This document shows positions 9,444 through 18,068 of a stretch of DNA of 64,000 bases, piece after piece. The first letter of the stretch is position 1, and each line of letters begins with the position of its first letter. Origin of the DNA: CAZUGA01 sp964619885 (lineage in GTDB: Bacteria; Pseudomonadota; Gammaproteobacteria; Methylococcales; UBA1147); contig CAZUGA010000022.1 of the NCBI GenBank assembly GCA_964619885.1, forward strand, positions 5,303 to 69,302, written 5' to 3'. The notes under the pieces were generated by a model. That model had not been told where the DNA came from. It saw only the letters and a program-made list of their open reading frames with translations, and did not search any database. Made by a program: the position numbers and the translations under genes.

Positions 9444-10409
9444 TTATGGCTGTTCTTTGTCATTTGGCGCTGGAACCTTATCCTGCGTTTCCGCTTTAGC
9501 CTCAACCAAACTGGCACGATCGAATCCGTCCAATCCTTCAACTACATGCTTGGCCACCTTGAAATAATATTCCGAATTCGATGGCTTTAACACATAGTCA
9601 TCCTGATCGTTAAATTTGGATATCGTAACGCCGATCTTATCGCCACCTTTTAACAAAACGCTATACTGCAATTCCGGTTCGTTCTGTTTGTACACGGGTT
9701 TGTCGGATTTCCCCAAAACCTCAAGAAAAGACAGATTTGCTAATTTTGAGTGCAAACTTGAAGTTTTGGACGCGTTGGTCTGCTCATTATCTTTCAGGCT
9801 CTTAACCTGAAAGATTTCTCCATCCCGTGTTAGCGCCACGTCGCCCATTTCGATTTCGGTAATTTCTTCGCCTTCGATTTTTAGATACGCCTGATCGGCC
9901 CAGTCATTGGGTTTGGTCGCAAGTTCGTAGGCACCAAAATTGATACCGTAAATATTGTCGTCCCCATCCAACTTCGCATGGATCTTCTTAAACCCCGGAG
10001 ACGTTCCTAAATATAGCGTCTTCGTGGTTCCGTTTGAGTCTGAAATAACCACCTTTTTCTCAAAATCGTCAGGGGCTACCTTAAACCTTTTTGCGGCAGA
10101 TTGAGTGGTCGCCACCGGCCATCCGACAGTTGCATCTAACAGTTTGTCCATAATATTGTCTATCTTGTCACTTGAAACAGGAAAATCAAAATATTCTGGA
10201 AGCGACCAAACGCCATCGCCTTTACTCATTAACAACGGAGGATTGCCTTTTTCTTCTATGGTGATTTTTTCAAGCTCATCTAGCTTAACCCCCAATAATT
10301 GCTGTTCGGATACGAAAGCGCCGCTATCGGTGCCAGTGACCATCAAGCCAACGGCGAGACAAACCTGAAGTACCAGCACTCCAATCAAAATATTTGTTTG
10401 CTTAACCAT
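9444..10409 (-). CDS. DUF4340 domain-containing protein, last gene of the GldG/ABC operon
   Basis: 321 residues from ATG 10409, chosen because GGGGAGG lies six bases upstream and the ATG falls one base after the stop of the upstream gene (stop 10411-10413). A hydrophobic N-terminal segment (ILIGVLVLQVCLAVGLMV) suggests a membrane anchor with a periplasmic body. The body fits DUF4340: GVWSLPEYFDFPVSSDKID, FKVAPDDFEKKVVI, and a C-terminal DDYVLKPSNSEYYFKVAKH stretch. DUF4340 proteins are commonly encoded beside GldG-type ABC exporters, as here, and probably form part of that complex. The precise role is unknown. The 3' part is duplicated at 7545-7806. Confidence 0.9.
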   Translation of the reverse strand: MVKQTNILIGVLVLQVCLAVGLMVTGTDSGAFVSEQQLLGVKLDELEKITIEEKGNPPLLMSKGDGVWSLPEYFDFPVSSDKIDNIMDKLLDATVGWPVATTQSAAKRFKVAPDDFEKKVVISDSNGTTKTLYLGTSPGFKKIHAKLDGDDNIYGINFGAYELATKPNDWADQAYLKIEGEEITEIEMGDVALTRDGEIFQVKSLKDNEQTNASKTSSLHSKLANLSFLEVLGKSDKPVYKQNEPELQYSVLLKGGDKIGVTISKFNDQDDYVLKPSNSEYYFKVAKHVVEGLDGFDRASLVEAKAETQDKVPAPNDKEQP

Positions 10410-10410
10410 T

Positions 10411-13332
10411 TTAAACCTCCCCACCCTGCAAGACATTCATATGGCGCCGTTCCGATCGGCCGCAGAATATCCGGTATACGAAGTAAACCAGTAGCAAGCC
10501 AATCAGCGCCAATGCGTAATTCATATACTCCCAAAAAGATTGGCTTTGCCCGGCCATAGGATCCAATGTCCTGGAAAAATGACCTCGACTTCTAATTGAT
10601 AACAAACCCTGGTCCTCCAAAGACCAATCGATCGCATTTTCGGCTAATTCCAAGGAACTCAGATACATGCCACCACCCGCGCTCGCCACAAGTTGTATCG
10701 TTTCATCAGTCAGGAATTCATTCGATGAAAACAGTATAATTCGCGCCGATTTGGGTGATTTATCAATTGTGCTGGCATAAACTGGACCTTTGTCGTCTTT
10801 ATCCTGGCTTGGTGCTTCTGCATTACTTTCGGGTATTTCTGGCGCTTTTTTATCTTGCAAAAGCGGCGAATCCTTTCCCTTGAAGAAAGATTCAAAACGT
10901 CCTTCTACAGCAACTCCCAGCGTGTAAGCTTGTCGCTCGTCCGCCGGACGGAATCCCAGAGGTCCATTCAACTGAAAATTGGGTAGAACATCGGTTGAGG
11001 ATGAAACCCAGGATTCATCCGAACTCTTTAGAAACCGAGTGAGCTTACGGCCGTCATTCTTAGTCTCGTCCAGATTGATTGGTGAACCCCAATTCAACGT
11101 CAGCTGCTGCAGTCCTGACACCAGACTGACATCCTGACTGAAACCAGCCCCACGAATATCGACAAAATATGGGTACTCCACCATGCGCATCTCGCGCACG
11201 GTAAATCCTCCGAGATTTCGGTTAATCGGGATCGGAAGCATGGAATTTTGCGGATCCAGAACCATTGATTCATCCAAATTAATTCCATGATGCTTGAGCC
11301 AATCCTTCAGTCCCGAGTCGTGCTTGGAAACGCGAATGTCTCCGCCAGCTAAAGAGGATTGATACGGCGCGGTAGCCAATATGACAGTGCCGCCCTTCAT
11401 CAAGAATTGATCGACCGCAAAAACTTGTTTGGCATCCAATGCCGCCGGTGCAGCCAAAAACAAGATATCTGCATCCTCCGGCACAAATCCGGAATTCAGT
11501 TTGACGGTCGACAATTTGTGATTCTCACGAAGCATTTCTTGTAAAAACTGGAAGCTTTTACCCGGCGCCTGTTGCTGGAATTGCTGCATATAAGGGTTGG
11601 GGGGTGCAGGCGGGGGTGGCGTGTAGAGCGCTATGGTTTTCATGAAACCACTAGAATATCGTTTTACTGCAGCTTCTAGACTTCTGCGCAGGGCTTCTTT
11701 CTCCAAATCCTCCGGCAATGGAACCTGCACAACCTGGTCACCACTGCGCAACGTCATGTAATAGTAAAATTCATTAGGATCGAACAATCCGGCGCGCATG
11801 GGGCGGAAACCATACAGTTCCGCAATTTCTTTGGCGGTATTACCACCGTCTGCAGCGGGATCTATAAATTTGAAATCAAACTTCGATGACGAGGATTTTT
11901 TTAATTCTTCCAATAATCCCCGCATCTTAGATTTAAATTCCACCAGGGGTGGCGGTAGCGTTTTGTCGTCGGAAAAATAGCCGGTAAAAGTGATTGGCTT
12001 CTGAACATTGTTGAACAAATCCCCGGTACTTTGGTATTCGTAGAGCACCTTCTTGATACTGCGCGTTATCTCATACTCCGGATTTTTTAACTCGACATCC
12101 AAATCACGCTCAGTTTGGGATTTAACTTCAATCAAATCGCGAAATCCCAATACTTCGTATTGATCACCATATTGAATCAACACGTCGAAATAGGAATTGA
12201 CCAGCGCTGCCTGATATTTATCGGCCACTTGGAACGGCACCGGCTTTATTCCGTATTTTTGCCCTGCCTCCTCTTCTAATTCCGGATGCTCCAACGGATC
12301 GATAAATTCTGCTCGGATCCGGCCATCACTGGCAATCTGGTACTCCAGAATCAAATCCCTCAGTTGCGGCACCAATGGCGCCAACAATGGGTGAGTTTTA
12401 GCACTGAAATAACCCCTAATCAGCAAAGGTTCCTGCAGTTGGTCCAAATAATTGTGGGTTGAATCCGAAATCGAATAGATCTGGCCTTGCGTAAAATCCG
12501 CCCGTGCCCAGCTGATCTGCTGTAACCAAAGGTTCGCGGTCGCAAAATTCGCCACAAACAGAAATGTGACCAAGCGCCAGTGCCAATGATTCGAACTGGG
12601 GGATTCTTTTGCCCAGCGTCCCGATTCCAGGAAATACACATTTAAACAAATGAAAATTCCGACGATACTTAGGTAGTAATAAAGGTCGCGTAAATCGATA
12701 ACCCCTCGGGTAATCGAGGTAAAACGCGAACCCGACCCCAACAACTTAAAGATTTCGCTCAATTTATTTCCCAGCAAACCGGTTAATGTGTCGGAACCCA
12801 GTAGATAGAACAACGAACACACTAAGACTGTAACGATCAGGCTAACAATCTGATTATCGGTTTTAGCACTGACCGTCAAACCGATAGCAATATATGCTGC
12901 TGCTAGAAATAATGTAGCAATATATGCTGCAAACACGGGGCCCCAATCCAGATTTCCGAGCATCGATACCGTGATAGGAACCGGAAAAGTTAGCAATAAC
13001 GCGATACCAACCAGCGCCATACACGCCAAAAATTTTCCCAATACATAATCTAGTGGCTTCACCGGTTCCGTGAGTAAAAATTCCAGCGTTCCCATGCGCT
13101 TTTCTTCGCTCCACATGCGCATCGTGAGCGCGGCTACCAAAAAGATCAGTAATACAGGCATCCATTCGAATAACGGTCTAACGTCGGCAATATTTCGGGC
13201 GAAAAAAGTTTCGACCCAAAAAAAGACAAATAAATTGACCACTAAAAACGAACCAAAGAAGATAAATGCGACCGGAGAAGAAAAAAACCGGCCAATTTCT
13301 TTTTTCGCGATCAGGAATAATTTATGCTGCAT
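10411..13332 (-). CDS. ABC-2 permease fused to a GldG-like (DUF7088/ABC_transp_aux) domain
   Basis: About 973 residues. The N-terminal ~240 residues form an ABC-2 permease (MRMWSEEKRMGTLEFLLTEPV signature, about six membrane segments), as in GldF/NosY-like proteins. The rest is a GldG-type periplasmic region (YFSAKTHPLLAPLVPQLRDL, then a second related stretch with YFSDDKTLPPPLVEFKSKM and ILFLAAPAALDAKQVFAVDQFL). A C-terminal membrane helix (ALALIGLLLVYFVYRIFC) closes it. In many bacteria GldF and GldG are separate; fusion is common in proteobacteria. ATG 13332 is preferred because GGAGGG precedes it; an ATG at 13347 is in frame. The 5' end overlaps the ATPase gene. The substrate is unknown. 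Confidence 0.9.
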   Translation of the reverse strand: MQHKLFLIAKKEIGRFFSSPVAFIFFGSFLVVNLFVFFWVETFFARNIADVRPLFEWMPVLLIFLVAALTMRMWSEEKRMGTLEFLLTEPVKPLDYVLGKFLACMALVGIALLLTFPVPITVSMLGNLDWGPVFAAYIATLFLAAAYIAIGLTVSAKTDNQIVSLIVTVLVCSLFYLLGSDTLTGLLGNKLSEIFKLLGSGSRFTSITRGVIDLRDLYYYLSIVGIFICLNVYFLESGRWAKESPSSNHWHWRLVTFLFVANFATANLWLQQISWARADFTQGQIYSISDSTHNYLDQLQEPLLIRGYFSAKTHPLLAPLVPQLRDLILEYQIASDGRIRAEFIDPLEHPELEEEAGQKYGIKPVPFQVADKYQAALVNSYFDVLIQYGDQYEVLGFRDLIEVKSQTERDLDVELKNPEYEITRSIKKVLYEYQSTGDLFNNVQKPITFTGYFSDDKTLPPPLVEFKSKMRGLLEELKKSSSSKFDFKFIDPAADGGNTAKEIAELYGFRPMRAGLFDPNEFYYYMTLRSGDQVVQVPLPEDLEKEALRRSLEAAVKRYSSGFMKTIALYTPPPPAPPNPYMQQFQQQAPGKSFQFLQEMLRENHKLSTVKLNSGFVPEDADILFLAAPAALDAKQVFAVDQFLMKGGTVILATAPYQSSLAGGDIRVSKHDSGLKDWLKHHGINLDESMVLDPQNSMLPIPINRNLGGFTVREMRMVEYPYFVDIRGAGFSQDVSLVSGLQQLTLNWGSPINLDETKNDGRKLTRFLKSSDESWVSSSTDVLPNFQLNGPLGFRPADERQAYTLGVAVEGRFESFFKGKDSPLLQDKKAPEIPESNAEAPSQDKDDKGPVYASTIDKSPKSARIILFSSNEFLTDETIQLVASAGGGMYLSSLELAENAIDWSLEDQGLLSIRSRGHFSRTLDPMAGQSQSFWEYMNYALALIGLLLVYFVYRIFCGRSERRHMNVLQGGEV

Positions 13333-14287
13333 TGACCTGCCCTCCATTCAAGTCACCATCACTGCTATTGATCTCGCGGAATACGGTGTCCAAATCGCGT
13401 TTTTCCGGATATAACGCATAAATTCTAAAATCCATGTCTATTAACGCTTTAGCGACAGGCGCCGCAGCTTCATCCAATGGCGTATCGGAATCCTCCATTT
13501 CCAACCCGTATTGATACCGGGCACCGTCATTGGTCAATGGACTAATAGACCGAATGCCATCGATACGGCTGATTTTTCGATTTGCAGAATCTGGATTTTG
13601 ATCGCTGGTCAATAACAATCGCCGACCTTTTTGCAAATCGGCTAACGTCGAATCCAGGGCCGACCGACCGTCTTTTATGATGAGTACCCGGTCACACACC
13701 GCGTGCACTTCCTGCATGATGTGGGTCGATAATATAATCGTGGATTCTCGCCCCAGTTCAATGATCATTTCTCGCATTTGCTGGATCTGTGTAGGATCAA
13801 GACCATTGGTGGGTTCGTCCAAGATTAATATTTCGGGCTTATTCAATATGGCTTGCGCAACGCCAACCCGCTGGCGATAACCTCTGGACAACGTATTGAT
13901 CGTTTGCATGGCTTTGTCAGCCAATTTTGTTTTCTCGATCGCGTAGCGTATTGCAGGACTGCTTTGGGACTCGGACAACCCCCGCAACTCCGCTGCGTAT
14001 TCTAAATAGCCAATCACCGACATATCTGGATAAACTGGGCAATTTTCAGCCAGATAACCGATTTTTGCCTGCACATCGATACGCTGTTCAGCAATATCGA
14101 GATCATCTATAGTCACTGAACCAGAGCTGGGTTCCAGATAACCGGTTAACATTTTCATGATCGTCGTTTTTCCGGCTCCGTTGTGCCCCAGCAGTCCAAC
14201 AATCTCCCCCGATCCAATCTCAAAAGAGACGTTGTCGACCGCGGTTAAATCACCATATTTTTTGGTTAGATCGTGTGTTTTGATCAT
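13322..14287 (-). CDS. ABC transporter ATP-binding protein (GldA/NosF-like)
   Basis: 321 residues with a complete nucleotide-binding domain: Walker A GHNGAGKT (34-41), ABC signature LSRGYRQR, Walker B ILILDEPTNGLD and a switch His in LSTHIMQEV. A ~100-residue C-terminal extension follows, typical of ABC-2 exporter ATPases. It overlaps the permease-GldG gene by 11 bases, so the two are translationally coupled and form one exporter. The group includes GldA (gliding/secretion) and NosF (copper-enzyme maturation). The upstream copper-protein genes make a copper-linked role worth considering, but the sequence does not decide it. Confidence 0.93.
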   Translation of the reverse strand: MIKTHDLTKKYGDLTAVDNVSFEIGSGEIVGLLGHNGAGKTTIMKMLTGYLEPSSGSVTIDDLDIAEQRIDVQAKIGYLAENCPVYPDMSVIGYLEYAAELRGLSESQSSPAIRYAIEKTKLADKAMQTINTLSRGYRQRVGVAQAILNKPEILILDEPTNGLDPTQIQQMREMIIELGRESTIILSTHIMQEVHAVCDRVLIIKDGRSALDSTLADLQKGRRLLLTSDQNPDSANRKISRIDGIRSISPLTNDGARYQYGLEMEDSDTPLDEAAAPVAKALIDMDFRIYALYPEKRDLDTVFREINSSDGDLNGGQVNAA

Positions 14288-14345
14288 CTTTATGTTCCTT
14301 TCGCTCCTTTCGTTCTACAGATTCACTATAACAACAATTCTACGG

Positions 14346-15059
14346 CTATCGGCGAATTAGACCAGTCGCTACAAGCCTGGATTTTATAAGTCTCAGAACT
14401 ATCAATCCCAAAATTATTGAGATTGCAAAAATCACCGCCGGTTTCCAAGTCCAATTGATTGGATAACGATCCGGTGTAACTTCCGCAGTCAAACCTGGAA
14501 TACTGGGCAAATCGCCATCGCCTTCACCGACCTTGATTTGGGCCTTCATACCGTTCTCCATATGTTGGGTCAGCTCGCAATGTACCAAATATGTTTTTTG
14601 CTCGGCCGGCAAAATAAATGTCGCAGTCTTCTCGCCCGGCCCAGTCAATTCAATGTGAAACATTCCGGACGGTGGGTAAAGGTATCTCGGTAAACCGTGG
14701 ATCATAAATTGGTGGCGAATTGGATCGTCATTGATAAACCTGACAGTGACCCGACTACATGGCTGCATATTCCATTGCTGTTGATCATAGGCAAAGGTTT
14801 TACCATTAAATTTTTCCGCAAACTTTCGACCTGCGCTTACGGTAATATCAATGTCGCCTGAGATTTTGTCGCAACCTTCCGGTAACACATCCTTATTCTC
14901 ATTCATAACCATTCCATGCACATCCATCGAATGGCGCATCCGTACCTTGCTCTCACCCTGCAGCGGCGAAATGGAGAATCGTTCAATCTCTTGTTCCCCA
15001 AACACTATCCCACTTAGCAACCACATTAAAATTACTATCGACGACTTTTCTAAATTCAT
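14346..15059 (-). CDS. Membrane-anchored cupredoxin-like protein
   Basis: 237 residues: N-terminal signal peptide (SIVILMWLLSGIVFG), a cupredoxin fold, and a C-terminal membrane helix (AVIFAISIILGLIVLRLI) with a basic tail. Likely type-1 copper ligands are His in RHQFMIHGL and Cys/His/Met in VHCELTQHMENGM. The ATG overlaps the stop of the multicopper oxidase gene as ATGA (15056-15059), indicating tight co-translation. It could pass electrons to or from the multicopper oxidase, or shuttle copper; both are inferences from context. Confidence 0.88.
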   Translation of the reverse strand: MNLEKSSIVILMWLLSGIVFGEQEIERFSISPLQGESKVRMRHSMDVHGMVMNENKDVLPEGCDKISGDIDITVSAGRKFAEKFNGKTFAYDQQQWNMQPCSRVTVRFINDDPIRHQFMIHGLPRYLYPPSGMFHIELTGPGEKTATFILPAEQKTYLVHCELTQHMENGMKAQIKVGEGDGDLPSIPGLTAEVTPDRYPINWTWKPAVIFAISIILGLIVLRLIKSRLVATGLIRR

Positions 15060-16720
15060 CGTACCAACCTTTTTCTAGCCCTATGCATCCAATACACAAG
15101 GCCTAGGATCAAGCCGATCATCAAACCCAACGCGACGATCGCCACTAAATTCGGCCGAACCAAACTGGGTTCGCCCAGCGAACGAGCTTCGCTAGAACGT
15201 CCCCAGACAGAAACGTCACCTGCGTAATATCGCGGATCCAGGAAACGCGAAACGTCCGCACCTTGTAGCTTAGGCATCCCATCCGGCTGCAGAAATGAGC
15301 GGTAAACAATCATACTAATATCACCGCCCGGCCCACGACCGCCGGTGGTAATGCCCTTTTCAGCATGGTTATGGAACAGCCAGACACCAGGACCATAACT
15401 GTGTAATCCATCGTCGGTAGTCGACAAACTCAAGTCTGCTCGCTGTGCTGGAGCCAGGTCATAAACATCGCGGGTTAGCTGTGTCGCCTCGGGCATCTTT
15501 ATACCATCGTTGTGGGTCACAGTGGCTTTATGGCCGTGGGTATGCACCGCAACAATGTCGCTCTGACCATTGACGATTCTCAGTTTGATACGCCCGTTCG
15601 GGTCCGCCACGATTAGTGAATCTCGCAGAGTATACGGAAATGAATGTCCATTCAGCAGAAAATAATCCGGACTGGCTTGAGTGATATCGTATTCGCGGTT
15701 CATTTTTTTTGCGATCAGGCGCGGATCGTTGGTCGACTGAATAATTTCATTCAATTCTTTGTCGATATTCTGATAGTGCAAATCGTATTCGTGATCGTAC
15801 GATTCATTCACCGCGACCGACGAATGCCTGACATGGCCAGCACCAATATTGAGTGTCTGCAGCCAATTATTCGGTCGGTTTTCCTCGACCACAAACATAC
15901 CCTGCAAACCCATCATCAAATGTTTATCGGTCTGTACATGGCAGTGGTAAAACATAGTTCCCGTCTGGCGTGGCTTTAACGAATAGGTTTTACTTTCCCC
16001 AGGCATGACCGGCGGCTCATCGGTTACCGGTACTCCGTCATTACCTCGACCTTGCTGGTTAATATAGGGATGGTCTACACCATGCAAATGGATAGTATGC
16101 GGAAGATAATGCGTATTCTCGAGGGTAATTTTTACGCTGTCTCCCCGTTCCACTCGAATCACCGGAGACGGTGCCCTCAATTCGGGAATCGCCTCGTATG
16201 AAAACAGATTGATCGCGGCCATACCCCGAGTCTTGGGCGCGAACACCCACAAACCTGGCTGAATCCCCGGCGCAATATCGTAAGTGGGAAGAAAAAAATC
16301 GCCGTCCGGGGAACTACCGTTCAGTTCCGCAACTTCTAGCTTGATATGGATCTCATCCGGGTCACCGTCACCATCCAAATCATTTTGCTTGATTACCGCA
16401 TCGCTGGCCAATCGTGTATTCATCAATGCCATCATCGAGATATTATTGGTGCCCTTCACGACAGCCGCCACTTCCCAGGGGTTGTCCGGCAAACAACGCC
16501 TCGATTCAGCCACCACCACGCCATCCACCTCACGCTCTACGCGCCATTTGTCGCTTTTGACCCCGCACAGTTTCTCCATCGAGGACTCATTCCCCTCAAG
16601 CTCTGCAGTAGGCGGTATTGCTACGCCAGATTGCCCATTGACCCAGGGAAATATAGAAACCGCACCCCACAACAATATGACAAGGCTGAGTACAACTATC
16701 AGCACCCCAGTTTTATTCAT
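15056..16720 (-). CDS. Multicopper oxidase, two-domain (laccase-like) type
   Basis: 554 residues with an N-terminal signal/anchor (VLIVVLSLVILLWGAV), two cupredoxin domains and a C-terminal membrane helix (about 524-545). Copper motifs: HTIHLHG (208-214) and FYHCHVQTDKH (257-267) in the first domain, HTHGH (393-397) and WLFHNHAEKG (447-456) in the second. The Cys of a type-1 site is present only in the first domain, since the second has HNH. That is the arrangement of two-domain enzymes with the blue site in domain 1, unlike three-domain laccases. An EF-hand-like DLDGDGDPDE lies at 114-123. SD GGAG is just upstream of the start. Substrate unknown (phenolic, metal or nitrogen compounds are possible for the family). 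Confidence 0.92.
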   Translation of the reverse strand: MNKTGVLIVVLSLVILLWGAVSIFPWVNGQSGVAIPPTAELEGNESSMEKLCGVKSDKWRVEREVDGVVVAESRRCLPDNPWEVAAVVKGTNNISMMALMNTRLASDAVIKQNDLDGDGDPDEIHIKLEVAELNGSSPDGDFFLPTYDIAPGIQPGLWVFAPKTRGMAAINLFSYEAIPELRAPSPVIRVERGDSVKITLENTHYLPHTIHLHGVDHPYINQQGRGNDGVPVTDEPPVMPGESKTYSLKPRQTGTMFYHCHVQTDKHLMMGLQGMFVVEENRPNNWLQTLNIGAGHVRHSSVAVNESYDHEYDLHYQNIDKELNEIIQSTNDPRLIAKKMNREYDITQASPDYFLLNGHSFPYTLRDSLIVADPNGRIKLRIVNGQSDIVAVHTHGHKATVTHNDGIKMPEATQLTRDVYDLAPAQRADLSLSTTDDGLHSYGPGVWLFHNHAEKGITTGGRGPGGDISMIVYRSFLQPDGMPKLQGADVSRFLDPRYYAGDVSVWGRSSEARSLGEPSLVRPNLVAIVALGLMIGLILGLVYWMHRARKRLVR

Positions 16721-17090
16721 TTTTCTCCGATGAAACTATTTCGATTGGCCATCAATTCAAACGCAGCGACTGGAGCTATTACCTCCGCCTAGCATTTTTC
16801 TATGCTATGAAACTTTAATGTTCACGATCTTGAGTGCAAGACATTGGGTTTTCCGTTACGCTCTATTTGCCAATTCTTGAGCATTATAATGATCAGTCAA
16901 ATTTACAATCTGTGATTCACAACAGGCCAAATTTATGCATCACTTTAGTTCAAATTTTATCAGCAAAGTTCCCACTATGTTGCGTTGCAACCAGAAATCA
17001 ACCGAGCATTATATTTGACATTTCGGTAAGAGCAAATAAGTTTGTGCATGGTCCCCCTTCAATGTTTGCCTTTTAACACGTTACCCTGAC
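16721..17090. other. Divergent intergenic region between multicopper oxidase and GST-like gene
   Basis: About 370 bases between two divergent starts. It must carry both promoters, but no convincing operator, RNA gene or small gene was recognised. Confidence 0.5.
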
Positions 17091-17843
17091 ATGCAACTTT
17101 ATCAATTCCCGATATCACATTACTGTGAAAAAGCGAGATGGGCATTGGAATATAAGAACCTGTCCTACCAGCAAATCAATCTAGTACCCGGTTTACACGG
17201 GTTTGTCGTCAAGCGCAAAGCAGCCGAATCTTCGGTCCCGGTGTTATTGATCGATAACCAGGCCATCCAAGGATCAAGCAAGATTATCGACTATGTAGAG
17301 AAGATCGCACCCCATCCAACATTGGGATTTAATGAGGTGTCTCAAAGGCTCGAAGCGGTTGAATTAGAATTTTTTTTGGATGAACAAATTGGTCCTTTAT
17401 TGCGATCCATCGCTTACAATATTTTGTTCAAACACCGCAAAGAACTAATTACATTGTGGTCCCATTTAGGCCCCGCATACGGTACCGTGTGGCTGAGGCT
17501 CAGTTTGCCATTCTTAATCCCGTATTTGGAACGATCTTACAATACGACTGACGCTTCGGCGCAAAAACAACGGGATCGATTCGACAGCGCTCTGGACAGA
17601 CTGGATACCTTGTACGAGCGCACACCATTTCTGGTAGGCGATCGATTCAGCCGCGTAGACCTAACCGCCGCAGCTTTACTCGGGCCAATGGTCATGCCCG
17701 AACAACACCCTTTACCGCCGGCGGTACCGTTACCGGACGAATTTGAAAACTATCGGTTACAACTAATAGACCGACCTGTTTTGCAACGTGTTACCTCACT
17801 TTACAAAGAGTACCGACACACAAATACCGCCTCTGCCAGGTAA
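17091..17843 (+). CDS. Glutathione S-transferase family protein
   Basis: 250 residues. The N-terminal thioredoxin-like domain begins MQLYQFPISHYCEKARWAL, with a SHYC motif in the position of the glutathione-activating residue. The thiol-binding loop ESSVPVL and QGSSKIIDYVE (the Ser that holds the gamma-glutamyl group) follow. A helical C-terminal domain carries the usual late signature FLVGDRFSRVDLTAAALLGP. It is monocistronic, facing away from the copper operon. The exact substrate class cannot be read; a detoxification or stress role is a family-level guess. Confidence 0.85.
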   Translation: MQLYQFPISHYCEKARWALEYKNLSYQQINLVPGLHGFVVKRKAAESSVPVLLIDNQAIQGSSKIIDYVEKIAPHPTLGFNEVSQRLEAVELEFFLDEQIGPLLRSIAYNILFKHRKELITLWSHLGPAYGTVWLRLSLPFLIPYLERSYNTTDASAQKQRDRFDSALDRLDTLYERTPFLVGDRFSRVDLTAAALLGPMVMPEQHPLPPAVPLPDEFENYRLQLIDRPVLQRVTSLYKEYRHTNTASAR

Positions 17844-17968
17844 GCCTTATGGCGGTCAAATATCCGGTCAATTCAATATGAATTTATCTTTTTCGTAGGC
17901 TCAGCACTAAAACGTTTCATCACTAACGTGTTCTAACAAAATCGACTGTATTAAAATTATAGGTATAC

Positions 17969-17997
17969 TGATTGATCAATCAAAATTGGCCTATAAT
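17969..17997 (+). promoter_or_regulatory. Palindrome over a likely -35 with TATAAT -10
   Basis: TGATTGATCAATCA (17969-17982) is a perfect 14-base palindrome. TATAAT follows at 17992-17997, so the palindrome covers the expected -35 position of the promoter for the gene at 18069. It looks like an operator for a dimeric repressor; the regulator is unknown. Confidence 0.45.
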
Positions 17998-18068
17998 GAT
18001 TTAGGTCAAATTTAACAATTCCGGAATGCACGAAAATTAGCTGCAACAAACTCATCACAATCTAGAAA

